DNA of 64,000 nucleotides from Botryosphaeria dothidea (lineage: Eukaryota > Ascomycota > Dothideomycetes > Botryosphaeriales > Botryosphaeriaceae), in NCBI GenBank assembly GCA_011503125.2, contig WWBZ02000022.1, positions 620,001 to 684,000 on the forward strand, written 5' to 3'. Positions 55,262-64,000 of the stretch are shown piece after piece. The notes under the pieces are model-generated. The model did not search any database. It was not told the origin of the DNA and saw only the letters and a list, made by a program, of their open reading frames with translations. The translations under genes were made by a program, and so were the position numbers. Positions within the stretch are counted from its first letter, which is position 1. The number at the start of each line of letters is the position of its first letter.

Positions 55262-55929
55262 GGCGGGTGGGTGAGATGAGCCGCAGGGCCGAAAGGGGAA
55301 TGGTTTACGGCGGGAGCGGGACGGAGGATTGGACGGGGCGTTGTTTGTTTGAGGGGCAGCGAATGGCAAGCGGTGTCAGCTGTGACAGAACCCTGGTGGA
55401 GACGCACGCAGAATTCACGACCAGCAGACTCGATGCAGAGCAGAGCGGGCCGGGCAGATTGTCGGGCGCGGGCTCATAAATGGAGAAGCGGCGGGCTGAA
55501 TAGACCGAGACCGAGCTTGGGCGGGCTGGGGTCATGCGTATGCGATCCTCCTGCTTTCTGCCTGAAGCCTGGGGGCGACCAATGGAGGACTCAGGCACCG
55601 ACAAGACGCGGGGGAGATCTTGAGAGCGTGGTGCGGGGTGGAGAGAGGACATGTTTGATTGTTTGGTGATGAGTGAAGACTTCGGATGATCCGCGTACCC
55701 GACTCCGGCTTGGTCCTCCTACTCGTGCTTTCCCGACATGGTTAGCCCCTGCGCCTGCCCCAAGCTTTCGAAAGACCCGTCCCGCCCCACGTCAGCTGCA
55801 AGCCACCACGCATGCTTCCCTTGAGCTGACACCAAGACGCGCGCCCTCAAACCCTCCTCCATGTTGCACTAGCTCGGCCGAGTATTGCTCTATCTCTCAG
55901 CAGGCAGCAGCCGTAGCATACCGTCCACG

Positions 55930-56034
55930 ATGCTGCTGCTGCTGCTGCTGCTGCTGCTGAAAGCCAAAGCTGCAGCAGCATTTAAGGCCGAGATGCCCTG
56001 CTTTCCTGCTCATCTTTACCTGCTTTTCTGCTGA
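55930..56034 (+). promoter_or_regulatory. Upstream ORF of 34 codons with Leu9 run
   Basis: ATG at 55930 opens 34 codons (Met, nine Leu from CTG repeats, then KAKAAAAFKAEMPCFPAHLY and LLFC) and stops 30 nt before the O-methyltransferase ATG. It would lie in the 5' leader if transcription starts upstream of it. A translated uORF here would lower downstream translation; this is inference. Confidence 0.4.
55931..55959. repeat. CTG/TGC trinucleotide microsatellite
   Basis: Nine and two-thirds uninterrupted TGC units. Triplet length changes would keep the reading frame of the upstream ORF that contains it. Confidence 0.95.
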
Positions 56035-56064
56035 TCTCTTGAGCAAAAGAATTGAAATCCAACA

Positions 56065-57508
56065 ATGGCTGCACCCCCTGCTACTCCGGAGTCCGTTGCC
56101 AGGCGCACCGCCTCGATCCAAGACGCAATAGCTCGCGTCAGCTCCTCCGCCGAGAAGTATGCCGAGATATCGGAGAAGAACATTGGCGACCCTTCCAAGG
56201 CAGCCGAGACTGCCACCGTCCAGAATGGCCTGGCATTGGACATTAGAAAGCTGCTGTGCGAGGTGCAGGGCCCCATGGGGACCATGATGGAGTTGGTCGG
56301 CGCAGTAAGTGGAGGACGCACACCCCTGCTAAGCCAAACCTTATACCAACATCTTTTCACAGCTGGTTCGGACCGCTGCTCTCAGATCGTTGCTAGAGAT
56401 GGGCGTCTTCAGCGCGCTGCCGGCGGATGGTACACCAATGACCGTTGACGACCTGCTACAAAAATTGGAAGTCCCTGTGGAGAAAACACTTATCGGTGAG
56501 CACCATCCACTGCAATTCATTATGATAGATGCCAATAACAACGCTAACTGACATCACTTGCCATCGTTAGTTCGCCTCCTTCGCAATGCTTCTGGACCCC
56601 TTGTCGAAACCGACACAGAGACCTATGCCCAGACTCCCTTCTCCGTGCCCCTCACCAACCCGGACCTCGTTGCAACCTTCAAGCACGTTATCGATGAATG
56701 TGGTCCTGCACTCGTCCTTCTGAACGAGTACTTCCGTGCCAATGGCTTCAAACAGCCCGAGGATCCCGCCAATTCTCCGTACACCTTTGCTCACCGCACC
56801 GATGGGGTCGAATCTTGGGCGCACATTTCCAAATTCCCCGATCGCCAAAGCAACTCGAACCGCGCGATGAAGGCCCAGAGCTTCGACGGCGTCTGGTCCG
56901 TCGGCCTGTACCCGTTTGCAGAGAAGCTCACTGAGACGCCGACGGACGAGGCTACGCCGCTCGTGGTCGACGTAGGAGGCGGTGCGGGACACACGTCGCG
57001 CAAGATCAAAGAGCTGTGTGCCGGCGTCAAGGGGCGCGTGGTGCTGCAGGATCGCGCCGAGGTCGTGGCGGATGCGCCGCAGATCGAGGGCGTGGAGAGC
57101 ATGGCGCACGACTTCTTCGCGCCGCAGCCTGTGAAGGGTGAGTTGTTATTCATCTTTGTTGAAACGGCTGCAGATGACTGACGAGATGGATTAGGCGCCC
57201 GCGTGTACTATTTGCGCCGCATCTTCCACGACTGGGCCGATCCCAGCTGCATAAAGATTTTGAAGCAGCTCGCTGACGCGATGGACCCCAAGACTTCGCG
57301 CGTAGTCATTGCGGAGCAGATTTTGCCAACGAAGGGCGTGAGTGATCAGAGCGCGATGTTTGATATGGTCATGATGACCATGACCGGCCAGGAGAGGACG
57401 GAGAAGCAATGGCACGAACTGCTGGCGCAGGCAGGACTGAAGGTGGAGAAATTCTACAAAGCTCCCAGCACGCCGTTTGGAGCTATCGAGGCGAGGCTGG
57501 CGGGGTAG
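56065..57508 (+). CDS. Family-2 O-methyltransferase, 4 exons
   Basis: A 417-residue SAM-dependent O-methyltransferase of the plant caffeate-OMT/fungal sterigmatocystin-OMT type. Exons are 56065-56304, 56363-56495, 56571-57137 and 57195-57508; introns are 58, 75 and 57 bp, and every join keeps frame. The N-terminal dimerisation and winged-helix part includes LVRTAALRSLLEMGVFSALP. VVDVGGGAGHTSRKIKEL holds the SAM-binding glycine loop with Asp258. RIFHDWAD carries the catalytic base His325. VVIAEQILPTKG and GLKVEKFYKAP are typical C-terminal segments. It probably methylates a phenolic hydroxyl of a secondary metabolite. Its neighbours suggest a shared pathway. Confidence 0.94.
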
Positions 57509-57697
57509 AGGATGCGTAACCATGAAGAGCTGGTGTGCAGCGTGGAAGAGGGGTGACTGGAAGGTCTCCAACTGCCTGCCGGCGGGTACGAGATGGAAGA
57601 TCTCTGCTCCGAGTTTCTGTACTATCGCACTCTCATCTCACATCCAATACACAAATAGGCAATAGAAAAGGTGTCATTGTTGCTATCTAATCTAGCT

Positions 57698-58750
57698 ATG
57701 AGCATGTCTTGGTTTCCCTCTTGCGAGGTACTCACACCGGACGCCACGTGAAGGCGCATGCTCTTGTCCGGCTCCCTCCACGTGAACCCTTTAAATGGCA
57801 GTAATATATGGCAGCAATATATATCATCCGGTCCCCTGACCAGCTAAATAGCTGTGAGCTCGTCTCTGTTTCCCCTCGAGCCCGAAGGCAGGAGGGTACT
57901 TGCACCGGACGCCGCGGAGGGCGCGAGCTCACCATCGTCCGGATTTAGTCAAGATGGTTTGGCAAGCTGGTCGTCTTGCGAGGTTGGCGTTTTTCGATTT
58001 GGTAGTTCGATCAAGTGAAAGCCTCCAAATTAGATAATAACAAATAAACCTTGAAATAGACGAGATAGACGAGATAGAAGAAACAGACGTGGATGGCGGG
58101 AAGAACGGAAAGTGAGCTCGTCTCAGTTTCCCTTCCCACCCTGAGGTAAGAAGGTACTCGCACCGGGCGCCTCGGAGGGCGCGAGCTCACACTAGCCCGG
58201 ATTTTCGCCCGTTAGATAACAGGTAAATGGCAGCCCTAGGGTTCACCGTGGTCTTGGAGGGGACGGCAAGACCAGGCGATACCCACCAACTATGTAAATG
58301 GCAAGAAATAGCGGCAGTGAGCTCGTCTCTGTTTCCTCTCCAACCCGAAGGAAGGAGAGTGCTCGCACCGGACGCCTCGGAGGGCGCGAGCTCAGTCGTC
58401 CGGATTTGCGTCCGTGTAAATAGTAGATGTATGGTAGCCGTGGGTTCGCCGTAGTCGAGGAGGGACGACAGGACCAGGCGATACCCACTGACAAGTAAAT
58501 GGTCAGAAATAGCAGCGGTGAGCTCGTCTCTATTTCGTCTATCCGCTGCGCCCAAAGGCAAACTGTCCGCCAGAAGACGCAGGGAAGACTACTCGCACCG
58601 GACGCCTCGGAGGGCGCGAGCTCGGTCGTCCGGATTTACGTCCGTTGAGATAACAGTCATATGGCAGCCTGTAGGTTCGCCGTGATCGCGGAGGGACGGC
58701 GAGATCAGGCGAACCTACAGGCTATGTGAATGGTAAATTGTAAATGGCAA
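57698..58750. repeat. Five diverged ~200-bp tandem units with internal inverted repeats
   Basis: Units begin at about 57698, 57854, 58112, 58317 and 58518 (spacing 156, 258, 205 and 201 bp). Block A starts GTGAGCTCGTCTC, includes GCACCGGACGCCTCGGAGGG and ends CGAGCTCAC then GTCCGGATTT. GTGAGCTCG and CGAGCTCAC form a 9-bp inverted pair in units 2 and 3, shorter in 4 and 5. Block B includes TAAATGGCAGCC, GGTTCGCCGTG, GGAGGGACGGC, CCAGGCGATACCCAC and AAATAGCGGC. The first unit is the most degraded. No coding frame runs through the array. Confidence 0.85.
58666..58723. repeat. 16-bp perfect inverted repeat (hairpin) in the last unit
   Basis: AGCCTGTAGGTTCGCC (58666-58681) is the exact reverse complement of GGCGAACCTACAGGCT (58708-58723). 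Inside it TGATC (58683-58687) pairs with GATCA (58703-58707), leaving a 15-nt loop. Units 3 and 4 carry related but different arms at the same place. Confidence 0.9.
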
Positions 58751-58810
58751 TACAGCGACCTCGACAGGCCGCTGTGGTAAGTTGCAGTGAAATGGCAGCG
58801 AAATGGGATG

Positions 58811-58960
58811 AGGTAGAGCGAGATGGAGCGAGACGGAGCGAGATGGAGAAAAGCAGGGCGACATAGGGCGACGTAGTGTGATGTGAAGCGAGATGGAGCG
58901 AGATGGAGCGATATGCAGCGATATGGAGTGAAATAGAGCGAGATACAGCGAGATGGAGGT
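58811..58960. repeat. 10-bp minisatellite, about 15 copies
   Basis: Imperfect head-to-tail copies of AGATGGAGCG in strict 10-bp register, with variants such as AGACGGAGCG, ATATGCAGCG and AAATAGAGCG. It directly follows the ~200-bp tandem units. Confidence 0.85.
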
Positions 58961-59591
58961 CGCTGGTGGTACACGTTAGCAGACGAGAGAGGAGGGTGAA
59001 GAGTTAAAGGGAGGTCTGGAGATGGCGGAGAATTTATACTCGAGCCAACTGATTATTCAGCGTGCCTACTCATGACTCAGAGTCCAACAGCGGTTCAAGC
59101 AGAGAATCCTTTTTTTGTTCAGCTGCGTTTTCTCACGCTGTTGCCTGGTGATTGCCCCGCACTGTTGTCTGGTTCGCACTGTACCGCTGTTATGCCAACG
59201 GGACCGACCACCCGTGACGAACAATAAAAAGCGATCGACGTGAATAGTACGAAGAGAAAGAACCTCTTGGTGTATGAGGACTTTCCGGATGAAAAGTCCC
59301 GCTGGACCACAACGAAAACTTGCGGGCCAGACCCGCATCAGTGGATCGAACTCTTCGCAACCAGGTAAAGATATCGGGACTAAGACTCGTGCATGCGTCA
59401 CGCGGCTGGATCGCTACGCGGCTGGTAGGTCCGAGCATTGAGAGAGTTCAGCGAGAAGTGGATAAAGGGGGGTTTTTTTTTTTTTGATGTACCAGGGCTA
59501 TCAGAAGCATTGAAATTGGGTCTGCAAGTCCCCGTGGTAGAGGTTAGGCTGCATCTTCTCAACGCAGCTTCAGCGAAAAATGACTCATTCG

Positions 59592-60683
59592 CTATTTCTT
59601 CATGGAACCGTTCGCTGACCCATTCATGGACCCGTTCTCCGAGGCTGACAGCGGGGACGAAACAGCAGCAGAGATAGACATGATAGAGGAGAAATTCTCT
59701 GCAGGTGTCCGTCCCATACCACACTCAGTTGCAACGGAAAAGTCATTGACCACTTGTGAAGCGATTGCGATTCTCCGGCGGGTTCCCTCTTCGTCTCCAG
59801 CGTGGACGACGCCTAAGTATAATTCGATGGAACCTAGGTCGAGCTTTTTCAGAGGCGCAAAATATTCCGCATCGTCTCTATCCTTTGGGACGGGCATATG
59901 GATCCATGTGATCGGCCGCTGTGCGTTATTTTGGAGCGTGTTCGCCACATCGACCAGTAAGCCCATGTCTTTGGGTTCAAAGAAGTGGCGATGTCCCAAA
60001 TCACCATAGCAGAGGTGGATTCCCGTTTCCACTTGTGGGCTGACTGCGTTCACAAGACGCTCAAGTTCCTGATCAACATGTGACCGAACAGGCGAGAACC
60101 ACGGCTTGAAGTGAGGCCATAGAACACCTTCTAACATGGCGAACTCGGAGGCAACGTCCCACTGGATCGAGAGATCCTCCGCCGGGATCGCCCTCTCAAT
60201 GTTACGAAGGTCCCGGAGCAGAGCAGCTTCGTAAAGCGGCTCAACGGCTGCTTGATACGGTTCGGCAATGAGGACGATGACGTTGAGAGGAGTGGGCAAA
60301 GACACTTGAAATTTGACGCCGTGTGGAATTATGCCGTCCTGGCGGAGCTTCGAAAAGAGCTGATAGGACTCAATTGCGATCTCGTCGTAGCCGGTGTGGA
60401 GCTCTGGTAAGCTCTTGACGACGCGCTCGACCTCCTCATCTGATGGAACGGGATCGACTGGGACTGTGTTCATGGTAGCATCATATTCGCGGAGAATCTG
60501 AGGCGCGGCTGAGAAGACGCCACACTGGAAGAAGGTGAATTGCTGGCGGGATTGGGTCTCTCCGTCGGGGATGCGGCGCAGCCGACCAGGTAGCAGCTCA
60601 ACGGTCTTGCGGAACACGTCTTCAGTGGAGGGCAAACAGACACTGCCAACTAAGTGGACTCCGCGGGGCTGGGTGGTTGCCAT
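59592..60683 (-). CDS. MetE/UROD-like protein (methionine synthase C-terminal fold)
   Basis: A 363-residue single-exon protein of the cobalamin-independent methionine synthase-like superfamily. It starts at ATG 60683 (the frame upstream has no ATG). VHLVGSVCLPSTEDVFRK opens the barrel; RRIPDGETQSRQQFTFFQ and HGVKFQVSLPTPLNVIVLIA follow. The putative metal site has His223-x-Cys225 in TGIHLCYGDLG and Cys321 in ATECGMGRTP, matching the His-x-Cys and Cys positions of MetE. The protein lacks the N-terminal half of true MetE, so it is not a housekeeping methionine synthase. Stand-alone proteins of this type may transfer methyl groups between small thiols or metabolites. The Ser/Asn/Gly-rich C-terminus (SENGSMNGSANGSMKK) is short and disordered. 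Confidence 0.85.
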   Translation of the reverse strand: MATTQPRGVHLVGSVCLPSTEDVFRKTVELLPGRLRRIPDGETQSRQQFTFFQCGVFSAAPQILREYDATMNTVPVDPVPSDEEVERVVKSLPELHTGYDEIAIESYQLFSKLRQDGIIPHGVKFQVSLPTPLNVIVLIAEPYQAAVEPLYEAALLRDLRNIERAIPAEDLSIQWDVASEFAMLEGVLWPHFKPWFSPVRSHVDQELERLVNAVSPQVETGIHLCYGDLGHRHFFEPKDMGLLVDVANTLQNNAQRPITWIHMPVPKDRDDAEYFAPLKKLDLGSIELYLGVVHAGDEEGTRRRIAIASQVVNDFSVATECGMGRTPAENFSSIMSISAAVSSPLSASENGSMNGSANGSMKK

Positions 60684-61643
60684 GATGTTCGGATTTGGTA
60701 GGAATGGTATGACAGAAAGACGAAGGTTACGAGGGTGAGTGAGGCCAGACGAAGGACGAAGCGGGGGAAAGACACTCACTACGAATCACCTCACATTTTC
60801 AAGACCCACTCTGGAAGCTGTAGGCGCAAGAGGAAAGCGAGGGTTTCCAGCTAGAACTCGAGCGGGGAACACGGTCCAGGCTCTGGGCGCGGCATTCCCC
60901 CGATGCGCTCGCTTGAGACCATCCGTAGTGTTGAAGATCACCAGGGTCGGGGCGCACGGCAGCGTGAAGGAAATGCATGACGAAAAAGAAATCATCCAGT
61001 GATGGGGGCGGAAGCGTTCGATTCGCCACGCAATGAGGTAGACCAGTGCTGGAATAGTCCATGCATCTCGAGGCCCTCCGAGTGCTTTTCGCAATGGGAT
61101 CGAAACCGTGCAAATAGTGGCCTTGCCGTGGTGTCGTCAACCGAAGCTCCGGGCATTTGCAGCGCGATGGTGGGGCTGAAACAACGTTCAGTGACAGGAA
61201 GTCTAATGCGCGGGAAACCTGGTCGTCACGCAGCTGTTGCATGCAGTCGGGGAGATGGAGTTGGAAAAGAGCAGCAAGGGCGACACTAGCGCAACGGCTG
61301 AGGTGGCATTGGCAGCGGGAACGGGAGCCAGGCACACCAGGCTGGAGGAGGGAAAGTTCGAGCCTGCCATTTTGGTGCGTTCCAGTAGAAGGGTCAGTCT
61401 GCAATAACAGGCATTGGCGAAGCCAGCGTGCAAGCATTGGAGTGCTAATATGAGCTTGTCGTCCTGTCAATTGTTCGGCAGCGAGTGCCGCCTGCCGCCT
61501 GCCGCCTGCTGCCTGTCGCCAAGCGGGGTGGAGATGATGACAAACGCCAACAGCACCAAGCTCACGCCCTTGCGACGACATATACCGCTCCCATTTGCTG
61601 TAAAACCACCAGTACCATCCATATCGCACGAACATCTGCCACC
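60684..61643. other. Divergent promoter, MetE-like/HbpS-like
   Basis: About 960 bp between two divergent genes. A direct repeat CCGCCTGC is present three times near 61487-61512. No gene seen. Confidence 0.5.
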
Positions 61644-62150
61644 ATGTCGTCTGCAACCCTCGTCGACCCCCCGCGCGACCTCGAGTCCCTCGCCGCTATC
61701 GAGCAGTCGCTCGTATTCCCTTCCTTTACAACCAACACCGCCTGGGAGCTGGGCAATGCGCTTCGCTTCCGCCTACTCGATTTCCCGGACCCCGCCGTTA
61801 TCAACATATCTCTCGCGAATAGCAACCAGCTGCTCTTCCACACCGTCACTCGTTCTGGCACCCAGGCTGACAACGACACCTGGGTGGCCCGCAAGCGAGA
61901 AACCGTGCTACGTTGGGGCTTCAGCTCGTGGTACATGCACAACAAGCTTGGCGGAGACGAAGCGAAGTTTGCGGCCAAGTACATGCTGGGCGAGCGCGCA
62001 GGCAACTATGCTATCCACGGCGGCGGCTTTCCCGTGCGCGTCAAGGGTGTCGAGGGCATCGTCGGCGTGATCGTCGTGAGTGGCCTGAAGCAGGAATGGG
62101 ACCACCAGGTCATTGTCGAGACTGTCGAGAAGTACCTGAAGAGCCAGTGA
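61644..62150 (+). CDS. UPF0303/HbpS-like domain protein (YBR137W type)
   Basis: A 168-residue single-exon protein of the DUF336/GlcG-HbpS fold, similar to yeast YBR137W, a decameric cytosolic protein linked to tail-anchored protein delivery. Seen here: LESLAAIEQSLVFPSFTTNT, AWELGNALRFRLLDF, VINISLANSNQLLFHTVTRS, RKRETVLRWGFSSWYMHNKL and GNYAIHGGGFPVRVKGVEGI, then VGVIVVSGLKQEWDHQVIVE. This covers the whole family length. The start ACCATGTC at 61644 is the first ATG consistent with family length; the longer open frame upstream is low-complexity. Some relatives in bacteria bind haem, but that is not shown for the fungal group. Confidence 0.9.
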   Translation: MSSATLVDPPRDLESLAAIEQSLVFPSFTTNTAWELGNALRFRLLDFPDPAVINISLANSNQLLFHTVTRSGTQADNDTWVARKRETVLRWGFSSWYMHNKLGGDEAKFAAKYMLGERAGNYAIHGGGFPVRVKGVEGIVGVIVVSGLKQEWDHQVIVETVEKYLKSQ

Positions 62151-63240
62151 AGAGCCAGGAATTTGTGACACCTCAACACCTTGATTAGGAATAGAGACGA
62201 CGCGATAGGTAGGTGTACCGGCACCTCCGGCTGCTGAGGTTGCCTGCTGAGATTGCCTGCTGACGTTCCGTCGGCGTTGCGCAGAAATAGATGTCCATAG
62301 ACTCAATCGAACCGAGAAGACCCTTCTGGGATCCTATCCTTCTCAGAAATCTCTCCCGCCGCATCGACTCACGCCGCACTGCATGAAATCATGAGAACGC
62401 TGCGCCGAGTCGCTACCATCGCTGTTTCATTGGCGGAGAGCTAAAAGTGAACCCGAGACGCAGAAGACACGCATGCCTCCCCCAGTGTCGGATATCTCCT
62501 ATCAGTGGCTTCGGTCCTGATTTACGTTTCGGTGCGGGGGCGGAACTCCAGTCACGTGTGCTCCTCCATCGCCGCGGCCCCCCTCGAAGCAACACAACAA
62601 TAGTGCGCTACTGAGATCCTGCGCTGCAGAACCACGCATCCGGAAGGTGTTTCTGCAGCATTGCTCCCGATGTCTTGGTACTTGGCTCTCAGCCATCAAG
62701 CTGCCGAAGCTTCCTCTTGCGTGGCAGTGCCGAGATGGCAAGACGCGCCACCCAGTATCCTTTATCTCTTGTGTCAGCTTAACTCGTGCCTGCCCACTCT
62801 TCTTATCTCTTGTCGCCAAGTGAGGTCCAACAAACAGGAGCATTGCGACATCCCAGCTCTTCGCATATTCCCGTGCCTGTTTGGGTTCTCGGCCCAATCA
62901 AGCGGGCAGCTTCACCGAAGCTCCGGCCTCTCCACCCGGCTACTGCTGTACAGGGCTGGCACGGCTGATACCTGATGCTACACGCCTTTATCAGTGAACC
63001 CTGCCGGGTGCCGCGATCCAGCGGCCTGGAAGCCGGCTGCTCCGTCCGCCCCGACGCTGGAGACGCCTCCGGATAGCGAGGCGGCGATGCTAGTCCCATT
63101 GCAAGACAGATCGCTAACGCTGTGTCGCCTGCCGGGTGCATATATAAAACAATCCCCCTTGTTGCCCGTCCAGGCCGAGTCAGCCGCGTCTCGCTCTACC
63201 CATCTTCCTTTTCTCGTTCCTCAACCTCCATCCGACCACC
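62151..63240. other. Intergenic, permease promoter
   Basis: No gene recognised. Several short frames are shadows. The right end is the promoter and leader of the permease gene. Confidence 0.55.
63141..63148 (+). promoter_or_regulatory. TATA box of the permease gene
   Basis: TATATAAA 93 bp before the permease ATG, followed by a C/T-rich leader (CTCTACCCATCTTCCTTTTC). Confidence 0.65.
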
Positions 63241-64000
63241 ATGGAGAGCCCCACGGAGAAAGTCGTCACACCGGACGACAAGCGTGGCAGCATTGTCGAG
63301 GCCGACGTCCACTCGCTTGGCCACGACCATGGCGCCGAGTCTGAGCTTCGCCGCATGCTTGGTACCCGCCATTTGACCATGATCGCGCTTGGCTCCTCCA
63401 TTGGCATGGGCTTGTGGCTCGGCAGTGGTACTTCGCTTGTCAACGGTGGTCCTGCAGGTATCTTCATCGGCTACATTCTGGCTGGCTCCATGATTTGGTC
63501 CGTCTCTCACTCGATCGGTGAGATGGCCATCATGTACCCTCTGCCATCTGCCTACGTGCAGTGGACTTCGAAGTTCATCTGTCCGGCCGCCGCTTTCGCG
63601 CTTGGATGGTCTTACTGGTTTTCTTATGTGATTACCATTGCCAACGAGCTTGCTGTAGGTTTATCGGATGCTATTGTCGCTGAATTAAGGGCTAATAATT
63701 TTCTCCAAGGCTGCCAACACCGTTTTGAGCTACTGGACTACGAAGGTTCCCATTGCCGGATGGATCACCATTTTCTGGGTCGTGCTCATCGCTGTCAACG
63801 TTGGTGCCGTCACATTGTTCGGAGAGGTTGAGGTTGTTGCATCAACTATCAAATTCGGCTGGATCTTTGTTGTCATTATATCTTTCATCGGTAAGTTACA
63901 GGCTCAGGACTTTCGACATGCCGAGTTACTGATCTCTTTCAGTGATCTCTGCTGGTGGCGCGCCTAACCACGATGCTGTTGGCTTCCGCTACTGGAACTC
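63241..64000 (+). CDS. Amino-acid permease, 5' part (cut by the window end)
   Basis: N-terminal ~216 residues of a fungal amino-acid permease of the APC superfamily (general amino-acid permease type). Exons are 63241-63654, 63710-63891 and 63944 onward; introns of 55 and 52 bp join in frame. The cytosolic head is followed by LRRMLGTRHLTMIALGSSIG and MGLWLGSGTSLVNGGPAGIF, corresponding to the helix 1 substrate-binding Gly-rich region. GEMAIMYPLPSAYVQWTSKF, GWSYWFSYVITIANELAAAN and IFWVVLIAVNVGAVTLFGEV follow, then the conserved GEVEVVASTIKFGWIFVVII. The gene continues beyond 64000. Start context CCACCATGGAG is ideal. A TATA box lies upstream. Confidence 0.93.

Larger units (their letters stand above)
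55262..56064. other. Divergent promoter, SnoaL-like/O-methyltransferase
   Basis: 803 bp between two divergent genes of the putative biosynthetic locus. The right end carries a CTG microsatellite inside an upstream ORF. Confidence 0.55.
57509..59591. other. Repeat-bearing intergenic region
   Basis: About 2.1 kb between the convergent O-methyltransferase and MetE-like genes. Most is taken up by tandem repeats (57698-58750) and a minisatellite (58811-58960). From 58.97 to 59.6 kb I see no gene; a T14 run lies near 59471. Confidence 0.7.

Noticed and set aside
57698..58750. Reading the tandem units as a CRISPR array
   Set aside because: The genome is eukaryotic; units are ~200 bp and diverged, without short identical repeats and unique spacers.
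58705..58974. 89-codon minus-strand frame across the minisatellite
   Set aside because: It has no ATG and simply translates the 10-bp repeat.

Overview
The window is nuclear DNA of a filamentous ascomycete (Pezizomycotina). The genes have short GT-AG introns of about 47-270 bp, exons rich in G+C at third codon positions, and a protein set typical of this group: a Zn2Cys6 regulator, a fungal rhodopsin-like receptor, a small secreted cysteine-rich protein, and plant-type O-methyltransferase and flavin monooxygenase genes. A dothideomycete would fit, but the sequence alone does not fix the class. I rebuilt 22 protein genes by joining exons on protein frame and splice signals. I saw no rRNA, convincing tRNA, CRISPR array or intact transposon.

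Layout: 1-4.3 kb is a Zn2Cys6 transcription factor on the minus strand. 4.3-13.3 kb is an unusually long stretch without a recognisable gene; it is G+C-rich to about 9 kb, then more A+T-rich, with a possible decayed coding remnant near 11.4-12.2 kb. 13.4-33.4 kb is housekeeping: a membrane-anchored ubiquitin-like/BAG protein, a nuclear protein with NLS, KEN and RVxF motifs, a very large dual-specificity phosphatase, ribosomal protein uL4, TFIID subunit TAF11, a small ankyrin protein, a GNAT acetyltransferase and the splicing factor Prp45/SKIP. 34.4-46.6 kb holds a large disordered coiled-coil protein, a small conserved fungal protein, an orphan coiled-coil protein, a divergent ALKBH6-like/Par14 pair and an F-box/LRR protein ending in a CaaX box.

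From 47.5 kb the content becomes accessory: a 64-residue secreted cysteine-rich protein, a seven-helix rhodopsin-like protein, then a flavin monooxygenase, a SnoaL-like protein, a family-2 O-methyltransferase and a MetE-like protein. The last four look like tailoring enzymes of a small biosynthetic locus, but no polyketide synthase, peptide synthetase or terpene cyclase lies in the window. Between the O-methyltransferase and the MetE-like gene are about five diverged ~200-bp tandem units, each with two inverted-repeat blocks, followed by a 10-bp minisatellite. A YBR137W/HbpS-like gene and the 5' part of an amino-acid permease close the window.

The strongest leads are the structured tandem repeats beside the O-methyltransferase, the core-less tailoring cluster, the intron-split secreted peptide, and an upstream ORF carrying a CTG microsatellite in front of the O-methyltransferase.
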